From Neorhizobium sp. (GTDB lineage Bacteria; Pseudomonadota; Alphaproteobacteria; Rhizobiales; Rhizobiaceae): a stretch of DNA of 64,000 bases. Both the position numbers and the translations under genes were made by a program. The stretch is from positions 620,001 through 684,000 of the forward strand of contig JAPWKC010000004.1 in the NCBI GenBank assembly GCA_028283725.1. The letters run 5' to 3'. Below, piece by piece: positions 61,801 through 64,000 of this stretch (positions within the stretch are counted from its first letter, which is position 1; each line of letters starts with the position of its first letter). The notes beneath the pieces are model-generated. The model had not been told where the DNA came from. It saw nothing but the letters and a program-made list of their open reading frames with translations, and made no database searches.

Positions 61801-62355
61801 CTGATAGAAGAGCCGGTCCTTGGAGCGGCGCGGCGCATAGATCCCATCCGCCTCGGTGTCGATCTCTTTCTTCAGCTTCGACAGACCGGTGAGACCGGAG
61901 GCCGCGGCAAACAGCAGGCCGCCTATCTCGCCACCGCTTTTCAGCATGGTCTCGCCGCCCGATCGCAGAGAGCCGGAATCAAGCCCGAAGGCGCGCTCGA
62001 AAACATCGCGCGACAAGGTGCCGAGGAATGGCGAAAGCGCATCGTCCGCCAGCGGCTCTTCCGCGTCCGTTGCAGCAAGCAGGGTGTTCTTGCGGCCCTT
62101 GCGCCTGCGGAAATCCAGAGTTGAACCGCCTCCGATGATCCGCGCGCCGACGCGCAACGCGCCCGCATCGTGCAGGAATGTATAGTCGGAGCGCTCGGGA
62201 AAGCCGAAAAGAAGATCCGAGATCGCCTTCAGCGCCGAGGATTTTCCGGCCTCGTTCGGGCCGTAGATGATATGCAGACGGGTATCGGGCCGGAACGACA
62301 GCGACCGATCGGTGAGCGCGCCGTAGCGCAGAATATCGAGACGATCGAAACGCAT
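58828..62355 (-). CDS. AAA family ATPase, YhaN/SbcC-like
   Basis: 1175 aa; IIYGPNEAGKSSALKAISDLLFGFPERSDY at N-terminus, long coiled-coil region, C-terminal LSEGTGDQLYLALRLAFLED...PLVLDDIFQTFDDERT. Confidence 0.9.
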   Translation of the reverse strand: MRFDRLDILRYGALTDRSLSFRPDTRLHIIYGPNEAGKSSALKAISDLLFGFPERSDYTFLHDAGALRVGARIIGGGSTLDFRRRKGRKNTLLAATDAEEPLADDALSPFLGTLSRDVFERAFGLDSGSLRSGGETMLKSGGEIGGLLFAAASGLTGLSKLKKEIDTEADGIYAPRRSKDRLFYQILDAHDEARREERDSELKSGDWKKLLAEQAQTEAELEAIRTGRHETKRRLDDLQRLVRIEPVIRELDRLRHAMLPYRSIAHLHRAFEERLSAAIAAYDDARRNHQAVTADILRFNEEAAAVRVDETALSEGNRILAAFSQKGAYLNAREDLARVRQEVDTFDQRLVLAARRLGFAAFDALSAAQPADADLARLRTLLDEGVVLDRDLRQIRQQYETARDTLHRIDAGEAGIRLIDPKPFMDQLAALRPELSDLQGIDAARVKLARAQKDLADALARLDPPVADIGNLLAAPLPDLATLTAHRGVIDAARGERDTATRKLSELKEEAAAIAGQLAALEGGAGLVSREDIAAARASRDDRISALSVMPADTERDALVAAVTEADRLSDMVLADAERVSRHAQLGLRRRELDHAIETALRAVREAEIAASDAITDFEDLFRGAPVKPGGPARMIEWRRAAQDVMTLAALNDDARDALDILTSKEERLRPTLASLAETLGLAVAHLPLLPSVRALDAALGELSTRWTESRSNEGKRHAARETVETLEAREATLMSATERWRRAFAHAAAMAGLAEDATTEMAAAALDVWKTVPDLIQERENRARRVRGMMRDMENFEDEIAGLCRTVAADIAGLPADVAADMLNRRATEAQAAHGRRDTLSSALQRARLSADRLAGEANASSAALSNLFVEAMGLEDQAGALDAPADEAAIIVRARSLLSDLAEKLRLDGEIARSLARLADEAVTPDEAALRERLVDFDRVEAGLEIERLESEDGRQFDRMKVLGSAQAEIDRRRRDMETGIGAERAAFQKSGAEQEARELARRWVVLKLAAGLLANSLETYREKQADPVMQRAGAIFSELTDRRFTRLLQVYDENDDLHLAAERASGERVELNGLSEGTGDQLYLALRLAFLEDYSTRNEPAPLVLDDIFQTFDDERTAAGLRALAQFGGMRDGDRDGASPFQTLLFTHQKSLVEIAERELGASADIITLDRV

Positions 62356-63617
62356 CAGGAGGCCGCCCGCGAGAGAAGAAGATCACGCGCTTCGGCCAGA
62401 AGCGATTGAAGATCGCCGCCGAGGCCGGTTTCGCCAGACGGCACCACATCGCCAGCACCTCCCGCCGAAGCCGTCGCGCCGATGCCCCCCGGAAGCCTCG
62501 CCATGATTTCCGCCACCCGCGCCTGCGCCTCCTCCAGCATGGCCTGCGAAAACGCGCCGTCGGGAATGATGCCGGCCAGACCGAGCGTATCTGCCGGCTG
62601 ATCGGCGGCATCGGGTGCCAGCCTCAGTTCGAGCTTTTCCAGCCAGATATCCTCGTGGCTACGATGGCAGGCGGCCTGCACCTCGTCGCGGAAATCGCCA
62701 AGACGCGCAACGATATCGTGATGGGCTGCCGTACGGCCGGCGAGCCGGATGCGCAGCGCAAGGGGCCGGTCCTCCATACGCGCGACGACGGGCTCCAAAT
62801 GACGCTCGATCGACTGGAGCACGGTGCGGAGATCGGCTTCGCCATCGAGAACGACATCGAGCGACAGGAACCGCGCACTGTCGGTGATCAGTCGCTCGTA
62901 AGCGATGCGCCCATCCTCGACCGAGACCAGGACGGCGCCCTTTGCCCCCTGCTCGCGGATCGAGCGGCCCTGAAGGTTGCCGGGAAAGACAACGAGCGGA
63001 TCGGTGGCGACGATTTCGAAATCATGGACATGGCCGAGCGCCCAGTAATCATAGCCGCGGGAGCGCAGGTCCTCGACCGAACAGGGGGCATAGGGCGCAT
63101 GTGGTTCGCGACCGGTGAGCGAAGTGTGCAGGACGCCGATGTTGAACCAGCCGGCAACCGGCTTCGGATAATTCAGCGCCAGATTTTCACTGGCGGAGCG
63201 ATCGGCAAAGCCCTGGCCGTGCAGCGCCACTTTCAGATGATCGAGCATGAAGGTGCCGGGCTTGTTCACCGGGAATTCGCTGACATTTGCCGGCAGCGTG
63301 ATCGTTCTGGTGATGACGCTTGCCGCATCGTGATTGCCCTTCAGAAGAAAGACCGGGATGCCGGCGCGCTCCAGCCGGGCGATCTCGCGGTTGAAGAACA
63401 GGCCGATCTTGTTGTCCTTCCAGTCGCCGTCATAGACGTCACCCGCAACGAGGAAGAAGTCGACCTTCCTGTCGATGGCCGCATCGACAAGCGTGGTGAA
63501 GGCGCGGCGGCTTGCTTCGATGAAGAGTTCGGCGACGGCGGCATCCTTCAGCGAAAGCCCCTGAAAGGGACTGCCGAGATGCAGGTCGGCGGCGTGGATG
63601 AAGCGGAAGGCGGTCAT
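62355..63617 (-). CDS. Metallophosphoesterase / DNA repair exonuclease, YhaO/SbcD-like
   Basis: 420 aa; FRFIHAADLHLGSPFQGLSLKDAAVAELF; LVAGDVYDGDWKDNKIGLFFNREIARLERAGIPVFLLKGNHDAAS; start/stop overlap with the ATPase. Confidence 0.92.
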   Translation of the reverse strand: MTAFRFIHAADLHLGSPFQGLSLKDAAVAELFIEASRRAFTTLVDAAIDRKVDFFLVAGDVYDGDWKDNKIGLFFNREIARLERAGIPVFLLKGNHDAASVITRTITLPANVSEFPVNKPGTFMLDHLKVALHGQGFADRSASENLALNYPKPVAGWFNIGVLHTSLTGREPHAPYAPCSVEDLRSRGYDYWALGHVHDFEIVATDPLVVFPGNLQGRSIREQGAKGAVLVSVEDGRIAYERLITDSARFLSLDVVLDGEADLRTVLQSIERHLEPVVARMEDRPLALRIRLAGRTAAHHDIVARLGDFRDEVQAACHRSHEDIWLEKLELRLAPDAADQPADTLGLAGIIPDGAFSQAMLEEAQARVAEIMARLPGGIGATASAGGAGDVVPSGETGLGGDLQSLLAEARDLLLSRAAS

Positions 63618-63748
63618 CGTATCGACTCATGCGAACACATCGGGAACGCCAGACTTAGGGGATCGACCGCTGCGTGAAAAGGCTTCGCCGGCCCGGCGTC
63701 GCCATTTCCTGTTGATTGTCCCCCGGCAAGCACCTGCCTGCCAAAACA

Positions 63749-63778
63749 CGAAGGGCCCGGCACATGCCGAGCCCTTCG
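63749..63778 (-). terminator. Rho-independent terminator downstream of the partial gene at the window end
   Basis: CGAAGGGCCCGGCACATGCCGAGCCCTTCG hairpin, followed by TGTTTTG on the minus strand. Confidence 0.7.
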
Positions 63779-63800
63779 CAGAAATGACGAACGGTCAGAA

Positions 63801-64000
63801 TTACTTCTTGTTCTTCTCGGCATAGGTCTTGATTGCCGCTGCGACTTCGGCTTCCGCCTTGGCGGCAGGCTCGAAGCCGTTCAGTTCGACGACCTTGCGC
63901 TTTGCCGGAAGCTGCTTGTAGACGCGGAAGAAGGCCTGCAGGCGCTCCTGCTCGATCGACGGAAGATCGGTGACTTCCTTGATATTGTCGTAGCTGGGGT
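63801..64000 (-). CDS. C-terminal fragment, possible inorganic pyrophosphatase
   Basis: Reverse strand PSYDNIKEVTDLPSIEQERLQAFFRVYKQLPAKRKVVELNGFEPAAKAEAEVAAAIKTYAEKNKK*; resembles the C-terminal part of type I pyrophosphatases; truncated. Confidence 0.45.
   Translation of the reverse strand, partial: PSYDNIKEVTDLPSIEQERLQAFFRVYKQLPAKRKVVELNGFEPAAKAEAEVAAAIKTYAEKNKK

Overview
High-GC alphaproteobacterial chromosome segment, most likely Rhizobiaceae judging from NuoE/NuoG-linked helix-hairpin-helix proteins, rkp genes and a RIME-like palindromic repeat. It has five parts. (1) ~1-13.5 kb: a minus-strand nuo (complex I) operon from nuoA to the start of nuoM, with a small secreted protein and an extra HhH protein inside it. 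(2) 13.9-14.5 kb: two tRNA-Asp genes and one tRNA-Val gene. (3) 14.7-43.2 kb: a Wzx/Wzy-type exopolysaccharide cluster: beta-helix protein, SGNH hydrolase, glycosyltransferases, acyltransferases, polymerase, flippase, GDP-fucose genes gmd/fcl, priming sugar transferase, manB/manC, Wzc-like BY-kinase, a Pro/Gly/Ser-rich secreted protein, OPX export lipoprotein and a Wzy_C ligase. (4) 43.6-58.8 kb: a LapG-like BTLCP protease, two paralogous membrane proteins of unknown function bracketing an rkpA/rkpG/rkpH-like PKS lipid module, a metallophosphatase and a second OPX protein. (5) A YhaN/YhaO-like pair and a partial gene, possibly inorganic pyrophosphatase. The most unusual sequence-level signals are: three tandem, decaying ~210 bp copies of an acyltransferase 3' end; many short tandem repeats (12/15/18 bp) through the EPS genes, including a 9-unit pentapeptide tail on the Wzy-like polymerase; a perfect 16-bp hairpin; and a terminator-like hairpin upstream of the second OPX gene. 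All assignments come from reading the sequence; no database search was run.
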